NCBI GenBank assembly: GCA_965232165.1
Contig: CBDDOY010000001.1
Coordinates: 186,001-250,000 of the forward strand
Source: UBA2779 sp965232165
Lineage (GTDB): Bacteria; Spirochaetota; Spirochaetia; DSM-2461
Length of the DNA stretch: 64,000 bases
Direction: 5' to 3'
The position numbers and the translations under genes are program-made. How positions within the stretch are numbered: the first letter of the stretch is position 1; each line of letters starts with the position of its first letter. The notes under the pieces were generated by a model. It did no database searches and was not told the origin of the DNA. It saw only the letters and a program-made list of their open reading frames with translations. Shown here in pieces: positions 1 to 9,261 of the stretch.

Positions 1-29
1 TCGAGTTTTTCAATTATACCGGCATCCAT
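1..29 (-). CDS. 5' end of a leftward gene leaving the window
   Basis: An ATG at 29-27 on the minus strand opens a frame reading MDAGIIEKL before the window ends. A strong AGGAGGCT ribosome binding site lies at 33-40, about five bases upstream. Only nine codons are visible, so the product cannot be named. It is divergent from the glycosyltransferase operon that begins at 237. Confidence 0.55.
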
Positions 30-41
30 ACAAGCCTCCTC

Positions 42-69
42 ACTGCATTGTCTCTACTGCATTGTCTCT
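42..69. repeat. Perfect tandem repeat, 2 x 14 bp
   Basis: ACTGCATTGTCTCT occurs twice head to tail at 42-55 and 56-69. It lies just upstream of the ribosome binding site of the leftward gene, so it is either 5' leader or a promoter-proximal operator. Its function is unknown. Confidence 0.6.
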
Positions 70-236
70 TTATATACCATTTTTCAGGGTTTATCATAGG
101 CACCTTGACTAATGAGGTTCTATTGCACTAAAATCAAATATCCGGCTTGATCATTATCGATGTTCTCACCGGGATTCGGAGATCACGGAGATCCTTTCTC
201 GCACCTCAAGACAGTGAATACATTTGGAGTAATGCC

Positions 237-1517
237 ATGGCAGACAGAAAACATATCGGATTCATCTCGTTCCGCATAGCCGGAACAGATGGAGTTTCTC
301 TCGAAACGGCCAAATGGGCCATCATCACCGAACGCATGGGTTTTGAATGCTTCTATATGGCCGGGGAATTGGATACCCCTCCGCAATGCTCCTTTATCGA
401 AGAAAAACTCCATTTCCAACATCCGGAAATCAAAGAAATATACAACGGAAGCTTCGGCATGGCGCACAGGAGTGTCAACCTAACTTCGAAGATCCATGAG
501 ATGAGACATTATCTCAAGAAGAAAATCTACGAATTCATCAAAACCTACGAAATCAATATGCTGATTCCAGAGAATGCGCTCACAATACCGCTAAACATAC
601 CCTTGGGGCTTGCACTGACAGAGATAATCGCCGAATCAGGTATTCCTGTTATCGCCCATCATCATGATTTCTTCTGGGAACGGAAGCGATTCCTGCGAAA
701 CTGTGTTTGGGACTATCTCAACATGTGCTTTCCTCCCCATCTTCATAACATTGAACATGTTGTGATCAATTCCTCCGCCATGAATCAGCTAGCTCTTCGT
801 ACCGGCATTTCATCCACCCTCATACCCAATGTTATGAATTTCGAGTTGGGGCCGCCGCCGGTGGATGATTATATCTCCACCGTTAGGGAAGACCTGCAAA
901 TTGCCGACGATGAACTCTTCGTCCTCCAGCCTACCCGAGTAGTCCAACGCAAGGGTATTGAGCATTCCATCGAATTGGTAGCCCGCATAAATAGTAAAGC
1001 GGTATTGGTTATCTCTCACGCATCGGGGGATGAAGGCTATGAGTACCAGAAAAGAGTGAAAGAATTCGCCAATATGATGAAAATCAGGGCTGTCTTTGTC
1101 GACGACATCATAAAAGAAACCCGTGGAATGACCGAAGACGGACGGCGTATATATCGATTAGAGGATATCTATCCCCATGCGGACCTTGTCACCTATCCAT
1201 CACTTATCGAAGGATTTGGCAATGCCTTCCTTGAGGCGATATGGTTCAGAAAACCCATTCTCGTGAACAACTATTCCATCTATTCCACCGATATCAAACC
1301 CAAGGGATTTAAGGTGATTGAAATCGATAACTTCATTTCCAACAGTACGATAACCCATACCGAAAAGGTGCTGGAAGACAAGCAATATGCCCAGGAGATG
1401 GCCGATTTCAATTACGGACTGGCTTTACAGCACTACTCCTATCACATATTGCGTAATCAGTTGAAATCAGTCATAACCAGATTCTGGGGAAATCTTGACA
1501 TAGGAAAAATTCCATGA
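237..1517 (+). CDS. GT-B fold glycosyltransferase (GT4-like)
   Basis: This 426-residue cytoplasmic protein is a probable retaining glycosyltransferase that moves a sugar from a nucleotide donor; donor and acceptor are unknown. The C-terminal half has the GT4 signature E-x7-E (Glu325 to Glu333, in EGFGNAFLE), which in this family binds the donor sugar nucleotide. The N-terminal half contains an HHHDFFWE segment typical of GT-B acceptor lobes. An upstream TTG at 147 keeps the frame open, but the ATG at 237 has a GGAG at 225-228 with good spacing and starts the conserved sequence, so it is preferred. The stop overlaps the next start by ATGA, so the two glycosyltransferases and the dehydrogenase are translationally coupled. 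Confidence 0.85.
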   Translation: MADRKHIGFISFRIAGTDGVSLETAKWAIITERMGFECFYMAGELDTPPQCSFIEEKLHFQHPEIKEIYNGSFGMAHRSVNLTSKIHEMRHYLKKKIYEFIKTYEINMLIPENALTIPLNIPLGLALTEIIAESGIPVIAHHHDFFWERKRFLRNCVWDYLNMCFPPHLHNIEHVVINSSAMNQLALRTGISSTLIPNVMNFELGPPPVDDYISTVREDLQIADDELFVLQPTRVVQRKGIEHSIELVARINSKAVLVISHASGDEGYEYQKRVKEFANMMKIRAVFVDDIIKETRGMTEDGRRIYRLEDIYPHADLVTYPSLIEGFGNAFLEAIWFRKPILVNNYSIYSTDIKPKGFKVIEIDNFISNSTITHTEKVLEDKQYAQEMADFNYGLALQHYSYHILRNQLKSVITRFWGNLDIGKIP

Positions 1518-3088
1518 AAATCGCCTTGTTCCACTACCACCTGAAACCTGGCGGGGTTACCGAGGTCATCGTGCATTCTGTCCGCGCCATCCTCCCCCGT
1601 ATGCCTAAAATAAGTGAAATCAGATTGGTTACAGGCAGCGAAGATGGGACAAATGCCGTGATGTCCAGAATAAGGGAGGGGATGGACAGAGTATCGGCTG
1701 ATAAGATAAAACTCGATATACTCAGCGAGGTGGCATATGTTTCCGACGGAGAAGTTCTCGACATTGACAGTATCACCCGAAGACTGAAAGCCCGGTATGA
1801 TGAAGACACCCTATGGTGGATACATAATTATCACTTAGGCAAGAATCCCTACTTCACGGCAGCCCTGATGAAAACCGCCGCGAGCGGGCACCGGAACATC
1901 CTCCTCCACATCCATGATTTTCCAGAATGCGGACGAATCGACAACCAGTTGCGGCTCGACAAAACCCTTGATTCCCCGGCCTATCCAACGGGGCCGAGAA
2001 TACGTTATGCCGTAATCAATGAACGGGACAGACGGATGCTCAGCGATGCAGGCATGGAACAAGCCGTTACCCTTTTACCCAATCCCGTCCCTCCTCCGCC
2101 CCAGGGGAATTCTGATCCGGAACGCATGAAGGCTGCTTTGGAAGAAACATGCAGACAGGTGAATCCGGGCTATACTCCCGAAGGAAAAACCCTCCTTTAC
2201 CCTGTACGCGCCATACGCCGTAAAAACGTATTGGAAGCCGGCCTGATGGCCGTCCTCATGAAAGAACCAGTGAACCTCATCATCACCCTGCCGGGAGATT
2301 CATCACAAGAGAAGGCTTACTCCGACAGCGTGGAGAATGCCTTCAAAACCGGGTTAATCCCTGGGGTGTGGTGTCCTGGGCAAAGCGGCAATCCCCTGTT
2401 AAGCTATCCCAATCTCGCGACAAACTGTGACGGTGTTATATCGACTTCGGTCCAAGAAGGATTCGGTTATCTCTTCCTGAACGCCCTCCACTGGCGCAAA
2501 CCCCTGCTCGCCCGTTATCTCGACATACTCGATGACATACTGGGTCTGTACGGAGAGTATCCCCGGCGTTTCTGGGCAGATTTCCGTGTTCCCTTGGATA
2601 AGAGTTTCATCCAGCGAACCGAACAGGCCTATCTGCGGAAAATTCAGGAACAGAGTCATGTCATCCCCGAGAGAGTGCTTAAGTCTTTGCACTCGTCGGT
2701 GAAGAAAATTGCCGCTTCCGGCACAATGGATATATCTTTCCTTTCCGTGCCCGATCAACTTGAGATACTGAAGAAGGCCAAGGATGCCTCATGGAGGAAC
2801 GAAGCCGTGCAGCTTAATCAGGAACTCCTCGAATCAGTGAGCTGCACCCTGATGGCTGACCCCCCCGATATGAGCGGCACCCTGGCCGACCGTTACAGTG
2901 ACGGAGCCTTTGCCCGGACATTCGTCGGCATACTGAACAGTTTCGGCGGGAAGACACCCATGGTACCGGCGGGCAAAATCAAAGAAGCCGTATACAAGGC
3001 ATTTGGACGCATCGACTATTTCAGGCTGCTCTATGATCAGGCGGCAGCCACTAAGAGTCCGCCCAGAAGAAGGGGATCTGGACTATGA
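1514..3088 (+). CDS. Second GT-B-like glycosyltransferase with an altered donor motif
   Basis: The 524-residue product begins MKIALFHYHLKPGGVTEVI, the usual glycine-rich N-terminus of GT4-type enzymes, and has the position of the donor motif at EGFGYLFLN (Glu315 to Asn323). The second Glu of E-x7-E is Asn here, so it may use a different donor, have weak activity, or act as a partner of the preceding enzyme. The last 120 residues are an extension with no recognised domain. It overlaps both neighbours by 4 bp. I infer a two-step glycan or compatible-solute pathway, but the sequence does not identify it. Confidence 0.75.
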   Translation: MKIALFHYHLKPGGVTEVIVHSVRAILPRMPKISEIRLVTGSEDGTNAVMSRIREGMDRVSADKIKLDILSEVAYVSDGEVLDIDSITRRLKARYDEDTLWWIHNYHLGKNPYFTAALMKTAASGHRNILLHIHDFPECGRIDNQLRLDKTLDSPAYPTGPRIRYAVINERDRRMLSDAGMEQAVTLLPNPVPPPPQGNSDPERMKAALEETCRQVNPGYTPEGKTLLYPVRAIRRKNVLEAGLMAVLMKEPVNLIITLPGDSSQEKAYSDSVENAFKTGLIPGVWCPGQSGNPLLSYPNLATNCDGVISTSVQEGFGYLFLNALHWRKPLLARYLDILDDILGLYGEYPRRFWADFRVPLDKSFIQRTEQAYLRKIQEQSHVIPERVLKSLHSSVKKIAASGTMDISFLSVPDQLEILKKAKDASWRNEAVQLNQELLESVSCTLMADPPDMSGTLADRYSDGAFARTFVGILNSFGGKTPMVPAGKIKEAVYKAFGRIDYFRLLYDQAAATKSPPRRRGSGL

Positions 3089-3807
3089 GCGATAGACCCG
3101 TCGCCATGGTTACAGGCGCCAGCCGTGGAATTGGACGCGCCGTCGCCATCGCATTGCAACATGCCGGTTATGCAACAGTCCTGCTGGCCCGAGATAAAAA
3201 GGGGCTCCATCAGACAGCCCTGAAATGCGCAGAGGCCGGAGGACCTTTCCCTCTGATACATTCTGTTGACCTTCAATCCATTGAAGAAATGAGAAACTGT
3301 GTCAATAAGGTGCTATCAGATACAGGTCAACTGGATGCTCTGGTGAATAATGCCGGAAATGCCATAGCCAAGAGCGTCGAGGACACCACCATCTCGGACT
3401 GGAACGCCGTCATGAATCTCAACGCACGTGCTCCATTTTTTCTTACCCAGGCCGTACTTCCGCTGTTGCGACAGTCCCCACAGGCTGTAATCATTAACAT
3501 CGGTTCCATTGTCTCCATCAAGGGCTATGAAAACCAGTCGGTGTACACCGCATCGAAACACGCCCTAGCCGGTTGGACGAAGTCGCTCGCTCGAGAAGCG
3601 GCAGACGACGGGATTCGTGTACATCTTATCACCCCGGGCGGTGTGGCGACCGATTTAGTGCGGCGGATGCGCCCCGATATTGAGACTTCGGATCTAATTC
3701 ACTGCGAAGATATTGCCGAGGCCGTGTTATTTCTCATCCGGTACAAAGGAAATGCCGTGATTGACACCCTCGATATACATCGGAAAGGGAAGCCGCCCTT
3801 CTCCTAG
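3085..3807 (+). CDS. Short-chain dehydrogenase/reductase
   Basis: This 240-residue classical SDR has the Rossmann dinucleotide motif TGASRGIG (residues 10-17), the NNAG motif, and the catalytic YTASK (Tyr154, Lys158). It probably oxidises or reduces a hydroxyl or keto group with NAD(P)H; the substrate is unknown. It is the last gene of the glycosyltransferase operon, coupled by an ATGA overlap, so it likely acts on the same sugar conjugate. It ends nine bases before the stop of the convergent GH36-like gene. Confidence 0.85.
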   Translation: MSDRPVAMVTGASRGIGRAVAIALQHAGYATVLLARDKKGLHQTALKCAEAGGPFPLIHSVDLQSIEEMRNCVNKVLSDTGQLDALVNNAGNAIAKSVEDTTISDWNAVMNLNARAPFFLTQAVLPLLRQSPQAVIINIGSIVSIKGYENQSVYTASKHALAGWTKSLAREAADDGIRVHLITPGGVATDLVRRMRPDIETSDLIHCEDIAEAVLFLIRYKGNAVIDTLDIHRKGKPPFS

Positions 3808-3816
3808 GGGGCATCC

Positions 3817-5895
3817 TTAAACCGGATGGACGAGGGTGTCCGCCAGCCATCTCCCATAGGCTGAAAGCTTCTTCTCCACCGGATATCCATTAAGAGTCAC
3901 CACGGATTCGGTTTCGGAAATTTGCAGCCAAGCCCTGAAGGAATCCCGTTTTTCCTGCTTGGGAATGATGCGCCAATCACCGTCCTCTTTCGCAATGGAT
4001 TCGATTTCCGATCCAGGAAAAATATGGCCATCGCTTCCCGCGAAGCAATCCTCATCGTCAACAAAAAGGTAGTTTCGGGATTCCCAGGGTTTGAGTTGCT
4101 GAACCTTTCCGCCGGTGATATGATGGGCCCGACGGAGCAGCCAGGGAGCAGCAAACCAGTGTCCCGAGGGGAGCTGAAACGACTGTGTCCGCTCAGAGAT
4201 GTTGGAAATGCTTAAATATTGCCTGGATTTGATGCGATAACTCACCTGCATGGTTCGGCGATACTCGTCGACTGAATTGATTATGGGCGACATGAGTGGA
4301 AAAAGCGATTTGAATAGCTTCATTTCTTGTGACTGATAGTCTTCGATGGCTTCGGTGGCCATCAAACAGCTCCCAAAGAGGTGGGAGAGGAGGAGATTGG
4401 TATAACGCTGAAATTTGTCCATGCCCCTCTTCATTGACTTCAAGTAGAATGGACCGGCGGCGCTGGCAAAGAAGCGGCCATTGAGCTGACGCCTTCCAAT
4501 CGTGGATTTCAAGGCATTGCGTGTGGACTCACGCTCCCTTAGATGAATATTCTTGTAATAGGGGCGCTCCCAATACGGCGAGGTGTTCGAACCGATTCGC
4601 ACGTATCCGGAATTTCCGAAACAGGACTCCAACGGAACACCGTTAAGTATCCATTTGGCATCACCCTTCAGGGAATAGAGGAATCGCATGGCATCATTCA
4701 TGGCCCCGCCACGGCTTCGGCCGTTCCTGGGATAGATTCCCGCCGCATAGAGCAGGTCCAATACAATCAAATCATAGTGCCAATTCTCCGTCATCCGCCT
4801 GTAATTATCGGCGATGTATTTTCTTACATCATCTCGTGAAACATCCAGTGAGAACACAAGCCCTCCGTGCCGGAGCAGTCTTCCAGCAGGCCGTGGCGGT
4901 TTGCCCTGCTCTCGAGCCAGCCAATTTTTTCGTGAGCGGAAAATCGTCGAATCCACCCCCACGACAAAGGGTGCGAACCATAATCCGGGCTTATAGCCGC
5001 TGCCGCGGATTTCCGCACACAGCGAAGACAGCCCGGAAGGGAATCCCGAGGCCGGAAGATCCCACTCTCCCAGTGCAGATTGCCACCCATTGCCGACAAT
5101 GAAGTAGTCCATGGGGATTTGATTGTCCCTGAAGGCCGAGAGATTGCGCCGAATATAGAATTCATCCATGCGGAGGCTTCTTGGAGCCTCACTCATCCAG
5201 CTAAACACCTTAGGAGCCGTCGATCCCGATAAACCGCGCAGCTCCATATATCGGTCGAAGACTTCCTCCTTCTTTCCCTCCAGCAGTACGAGGTCCAGAA
5301 TGGTCTGCCTGTCATTGAAACAATATCCGGACAACTCCTTGGTTAGGGTAAACATTCCATGACGGATATCCGTACTGATGATAGTATAACCTATGCTGTC
5401 ATCAAGGCTGCCGACGAAGAACAAGAGGTCGGAGTAGCGGAGATAACCGTAGGAATAACCATGGAAGCACCCCCGTTTATCGGGATACGCATAGAATGTC
5501 GAATCACCGAGTCGATGGAGCGACAGGAAACGCCCTTGTGAGGTAAGTGAGGGCATCCTGTTACCAGGGAAGAGTTCCCAGCTTTCGGTCCAGGATTGAT
5601 AACCGTTGCAAAAAACACTCGTGAGATGCTCTAAATGACCCAGTGAACCGGTCAGCATGAAGGATTCGATTTCTACTGGCGCAGCAGCTTCTAGGGATAC
5701 CAGCAGACGCTGTCCGCCCTCAATCATTTCGCGGGCGAATTCGACTTTGAGCCCTTCTAGGGATTTGCAGCCCATCGGCAGGGGGAGATTGAATTTATAC
5801 GACTCACCTTTACAGCGATAATGCAGATGAACCCAAATCTCGGACAGCTTTGTAGATTGCAACACACCCAACATCCCATATGAACTTAGACTCAT
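3817..5895 (-). CDS. GH36-like (alpha-galactosidase-type) protein with degenerate active site
   Basis: This 692-residue protein has the architecture of clan GH-D family 36: an N-terminal beta domain, a TIM barrel (about 230-480) and a C-terminal beta domain. The strand that carries the family nucleophile is present (IVLDLLYAAG, Asp380). The usual DDGWQ sugar-binding pair reads GNGWQ (Gly268-Asn269), and the acid/base Asp of the RIxxD motif is Asn437 (RIGSNTSPYW). No signal peptide is visible, so it is probably cytoplasmic. It may be a GH36 with another specificity or mechanism, or a non-catalytic protein. It is convergent with the glycosyltransferase operon. Confidence 0.75.
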   Translation of the reverse strand: MSLSSYGMLGVLQSTKLSEIWVHLHYRCKGESYKFNLPLPMGCKSLEGLKVEFAREMIEGGQRLLVSLEAAAPVEIESFMLTGSLGHLEHLTSVFCNGYQSWTESWELFPGNRMPSLTSQGRFLSLHRLGDSTFYAYPDKRGCFHGYSYGYLRYSDLLFFVGSLDDSIGYTIISTDIRHGMFTLTKELSGYCFNDRQTILDLVLLEGKKEEVFDRYMELRGLSGSTAPKVFSWMSEAPRSLRMDEFYIRRNLSAFRDNQIPMDYFIVGNGWQSALGEWDLPASGFPSGLSSLCAEIRGSGYKPGLWFAPFVVGVDSTIFRSRKNWLAREQGKPPRPAGRLLRHGGLVFSLDVSRDDVRKYIADNYRRMTENWHYDLIVLDLLYAAGIYPRNGRSRGGAMNDAMRFLYSLKGDAKWILNGVPLESCFGNSGYVRIGSNTSPYWERPYYKNIHLRERESTRNALKSTIGRRQLNGRFFASAAGPFYLKSMKRGMDKFQRYTNLLLSHLFGSCLMATEAIEDYQSQEMKLFKSLFPLMSPIINSVDEYRRTMQVSYRIKSRQYLSISNISERTQSFQLPSGHWFAAPWLLRRAHHITGGKVQQLKPWESRNYLFVDDEDCFAGSDGHIFPGSEIESIAKEDGDWRIIPKQEKRDSFRAWLQISETESVVTLNGYPVEKKLSAYGRWLADTLVHPV

Positions 5896-6078
5896 TATCG
5901 CACTTCAGAGGAAGGGAGTCAATGAGCATCTTGATACACTGGGAATTTCCTAAGGGCACCTCTAAGCAAAAGAATCAACCTATTCCAATCCTTGCCACAT
6001 GCCTCTACAAAGTGATGTCTGCCAGGAGTCTGCCGGACTTTAGAAAACACCACAAAACAAGTGAACCGATGCCATAGC

Positions 6079-6150
6079 ATAAATATCTGAGAGTGCCCCC
6101 TTCGGGTCGGGCTTTCCGCTCCAATGCCTTGCGCTGCAATCCCCCTTGCG
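6079..6150 (+). repeat. Dispersed intergenic repeat family R2, copy a (partial)
   Basis: The copy contains the family core (a CCCTTCGGGTCGGGC block followed by TTTCCGCTCCAATGCC) and ends in a degenerate CCCCTTGCG. Related copies occur at 25191, 33735, 36461 and 40661, with a worn one near 17461. This copy lacks the central hairpin. Confidence 0.7.
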
Positions 6151-6912
6151 ACTATTGTCATTTGACGGTTTGCTGTGTCAATAAAGGCTGCATCCTTGAG
6201 TCAATGAATCCATAAACAGGTATTGTCAAACCGGTGTGATGCAATGTGCTGAATAGAAAAACCATCGTCTAGGGAACAGTCATCGCACTGTTACATTGAA
6301 CCATGGACTACAGACTCATCGGCCGGCGGGGATTCCAAAGCTGCCAGTGCATTGCTGTTGTATCCAATTCATTTCCGTTCCTTGCTTCCTTTCTCGAAGA
6401 CTCGGCGCCTTCAGGAGCTTTTTATTATGCTGAAAAAGATGCAATACTCAGCCTTCCATCCTGTTGGGATGCCACTTCTCTGAAATTCATATATAGTGCC
6501 CAGAAGATTGTGGCTGCCTCTGTACCGTGGAATTTGAGACGATTTTGACACCCTTAGTTTTCCTTAATATGCTGTTTGAAAAGGATTTGTGGTGATAGAT
6601 AAGGGATTGCCGCTTGATTCTGATATGCCCTTTGTATGATGGAATTTGTAGATGGGAGGCCATTTTTTCAATAAAGATGGTTCAAAATGAGCAATTCTGG
6701 TTAGGGCTGAACGCCAGTTTCAAGGAATAACGGCCAGAGAGGGCGGGCTTTTGCCACTAAGCTTCTGGGCACTATGAATGGAAAACTAGTTCTGATATAG
6801 GTGCTCTTACAGGGTCCTATGATCATTCTGTCAATCCTCCCAAAGTGACTATAGCAACGGCTTACCCGTGGACATCCATATTGATACCGTCACAGTTTGC
6901 CGATGGAATTAA

Positions 6913-7215
6913 TCACTGCGCAACGATTGGGAATTTAAAGATTTCGGGGCATATCTCTGCTTCCCTAGGGCAAATTTTGCCGCTCTAAGTGCTGAGCATC
7001 CTGCCGATGAGCAAAATGTTCCCGCAGATTCGTCCGGATTCCGTATTACTCCTGCACCTAACCCTGCGGTGCCGGCCCTTGTTGCAGAAGGAGCTTTGAA
7101 CAGTTATGGCACCCTTATTTCATTAAGGATATGCAGCGGTGCAATTGTCCTGAATAACATAAAAGCAGGGGAAGAGGGACTGACTTCTCCGGCTAACACC
7201 TCGGCACTGCCCTAG
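6913..7215 (+). pseudogene. Possible remnant of a decayed coding sequence
   Basis: The frame stays open for 100 codons from just after a TAA at 6910 to a TAG at 7213, with a protein-like composition but no usable start codon or ribosome binding site. No family is recognised. It may be the 3' part of a decayed gene, or chance. Confidence 0.25.
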
Positions 7216-7367
7216 AGAAATTTCCCCCGTTGGTGTTCTTCTGCTTGCAGAGTTACCGCCGGGCCATTCAGAAAACAGGTGGATTCATGCACTTGACTTC
7301 TTCGTTCAACGTAAGCATAATCAGCTAAGACTGGGACTAATACACCCTAGAAAGGAATTAACGAAAC

Positions 7368-8180
7368 ATGGAATGGTTTGAGGCGCAGACCCCTGTATTA
7401 CAGGCCATTATCGGCACACTTTTCACTTGGCTCATAACAGCGATTGGAGCGGCAATGGTTTTCTTCTTCAAAGAAATCAACAGACGTGTACTTGATGCGA
7501 TGCTGGGCTTTGCTGCCGGCGTCATGATAGCCGCCAGTTACTGGTCGCTCCTCGCACCGTCCATTGCCCTCGCCGAAGAGATTGGAAGCCTGCCGTCCTG
7601 GCTGCCTCCTGCAATCGGATTCTTACTTGGCGCAATCTTCCTCCGCATCGCAGATCGGCTCATCCCTCACCTCCATCTTGGAAAGTCCAGGTCTGATGCC
7701 GAAGGCCCAAAGACGAGTTGGCAGCGAAGCGTTCTTCTCGTATTTGCAATCACTCTCCATAACATCCCTGAGGGACTGGCCATTGGGGTGGCCTTTGGAG
7801 CCGTTGCTATCGGATTTCCCGGCGCCACTTTGATGGGAGCCATCGTACTGGCCATTGGCATAGGTATTCAGAATTTCCCGGAGGGCGCCGCGGTTTCAGT
7901 TCCATTGCGAAGAGAGGGGCTATCGAGGTGGAAGTGCTTTGTATATGGTCAGTTCTCCGGGATGATTGAACCGATTTCCGGAGTTATAGGTGCCCTCCTC
8001 GTGATTCTCATGCGCCCATTGCTCCCCTATGCCCTCGCTTTTGCCGCAGGCGCGATGATTTATGTTGTCATTGAGGAACTCATCCCTGAGGCCCATGAAA
8101 ACAAGAACATCGACCTGGCCACCATGGGCGCCATCGTCGGTTTCACCATTATGATGACCCTTGATGTGGCTCTGGGATAA
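7368..8180 (+). CDS. ZIP family metal transporter (GufA/ZupT-like)
   Basis: This 270-residue polytopic inner-membrane protein has about eight hydrophobic segments. It carries the two ZIP signatures that form the binuclear metal site: HNIPEG (from His131) and QNFPEG (from Gln168). Members import Zn2+, and some Fe2+ or Mn2+. Gln in the second motif in place of His is common in the GufA subgroup. The ATG at 7368 follows an AAAGGAA box. It is monocistronic and convergent with the Gfo/Idh/MocA gene, 11 bp away. Confidence 0.9.
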   Translation: MEWFEAQTPVLQAIIGTLFTWLITAIGAAMVFFFKEINRRVLDAMLGFAAGVMIAASYWSLLAPSIALAEEIGSLPSWLPPAIGFLLGAIFLRIADRLIPHLHLGKSRSDAEGPKTSWQRSVLLVFAITLHNIPEGLAIGVAFGAVAIGFPGATLMGAIVLAIGIGIQNFPEGAAVSVPLRREGLSRWKCFVYGQFSGMIEPISGVIGALLVILMRPLLPYALAFAAGAMIYVVIEELIPEAHENKNIDLATMGAIVGFTIMMTLDVALG

Positions 8181-8191
8181 TTATACACTTC

Positions 8192-9178
8192 TCACAGAAT
8201 TTCCCAACGACCGCTTTGTGCGGCTTTGAACACGGCATCAACCACCTTCATATTGGCTATGGCATCAGAAGCCGTTAAAGGGGCCTGTTCACCCTTTCTC
8301 AAGGCTCCGGCGAAGGCTTCAAACATTAGACCGTACTGATCTGCAGGTCCGCAGAGCACCTTCCGTGCTGCGCTTCCATCATCGACGATAAGGGTGAGCG
8401 GGGCATCAGGGTAGGCGTTGAATGGTCTTACAATGCAGAGATTCCCCTTGCGGCCATATACAGAGACTTCCTGTTTGGCCGCCATCCTTGTCGATACGGT
8501 GAACAGTGCCCGGGAACCTGAAAAATCCAGCATGGCCGAGCTGAGTATGTCTACATCAAGCTCTGGATCAAATTCGATATTTGCCGTCACCCTAACCGGT
8601 TCGCGGCCTAGCAATAGCCGTGCGGAAGATGCGGCATAGCAGCCGATATCGTACATCGCACCGCCGCCTAGCCGCTTCTGGTTGCGTATGTTGTCAGGGT
8701 TGTCATTGTAGAAACTGAATATCGTGTGTATGGACATAATCTCACCGATCTCACCTGCGTCAATCAATTCCTTGGCCCTCACCCACTGGGGATGGAACTT
8801 ATACATGAAAGCCTCCATAACCAATATGCCTTTTTTCCCGGCGTAATCGAAGGCGTCGGCAGCTTCGGCGGCGTTTAGGGCAATGGGTTTCTCGCAGAGT
8901 ACGGCCTTCCCCGCATCGGCACATTTCTTAATCCATTCCGCATGCATATCATTAGGGAGAGGGATGTACACGGCTTCAACCTCCACATCGTCGAGGACTT
9001 CCTGATAGGATGCATAGAATCTTCTGAAGTTCCACTTCCTGGCGGCCTCGGCGGCACGACTTTCTTCTCTTGACCCAATAGCCGTCAATTCAACCGATGG
9101 AGAATTCATAAGGGGAATGTGCATACGGAGTCCGTAATGGGCAGATACTCCAAGAACACCGAGTTTCAATGGCTTCAT
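8192..9178 (-). CDS. Gfo/Idh/MocA family NAD(P)-dependent oxidoreductase
   Basis: This 328-residue protein has an N-terminal Rossmann domain (LGVLGVSAHYGLR), the family EKP motif (CEKPIAL) near residue 90, and the C-terminal alpha/beta domain with GGGAMYDIGCY, which supplies the catalytic His/Asp region in relatives. It probably oxidises a sugar, inositol or sugar-derived substrate. The frame opens upstream, but the ATG at 9178 has a perfect AGGAGG five bases away, so that start is used. It is divergent from the DUF4954 gene. Confidence 0.88.
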   Translation of the reverse strand: MKPLKLGVLGVSAHYGLRMHIPLMNSPSVELTAIGSREESRAAEAARKWNFRRFYASYQEVLDDVEVEAVYIPLPNDMHAEWIKKCADAGKAVLCEKPIALNAAEAADAFDYAGKKGILVMEAFMYKFHPQWVRAKELIDAGEIGEIMSIHTIFSFYNDNPDNIRNQKRLGGGAMYDIGCYAASSARLLLGREPVRVTANIEFDPELDVDILSSAMLDFSGSRALFTVSTRMAAKQEVSVYGRKGNLCIVRPFNAYPDAPLTLIVDDGSAARKVLCGPADQYGLMFEAFAGALRKGEQAPLTASDAIANMKVVDAVFKAAQSGRWEIL

Positions 9179-9261
9179 AATGCCTCCTGTTTCGCTTTTC
9201 ATTGAGAGGCATATACTACCATGGAGTGGTATTATGCTGCAAAGACAGGTATCATCATGGC

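Larger units (their letters stand above)
5896..7367. other. 1.5 kb gap with no supported intact gene
   Basis: The interval holds a single terminus of the MITE-like element (GGGCACCTCTAAGC at 5954-5967), a copy of the dispersed hairpin repeat (6079-6150) and a decayed open frame (6913-7215). An 81-codon frame at 6303-6548 lacks a ribosome binding site and any recognisable protein character. The rest is unassigned. Confidence 0.5.

Noticed and set aside
6303..6548. 81-codon open frame as a gene
   Set aside because: It has no ribosome binding site, no protein-like pattern and no neighbour support; the surrounding region is non-coding.
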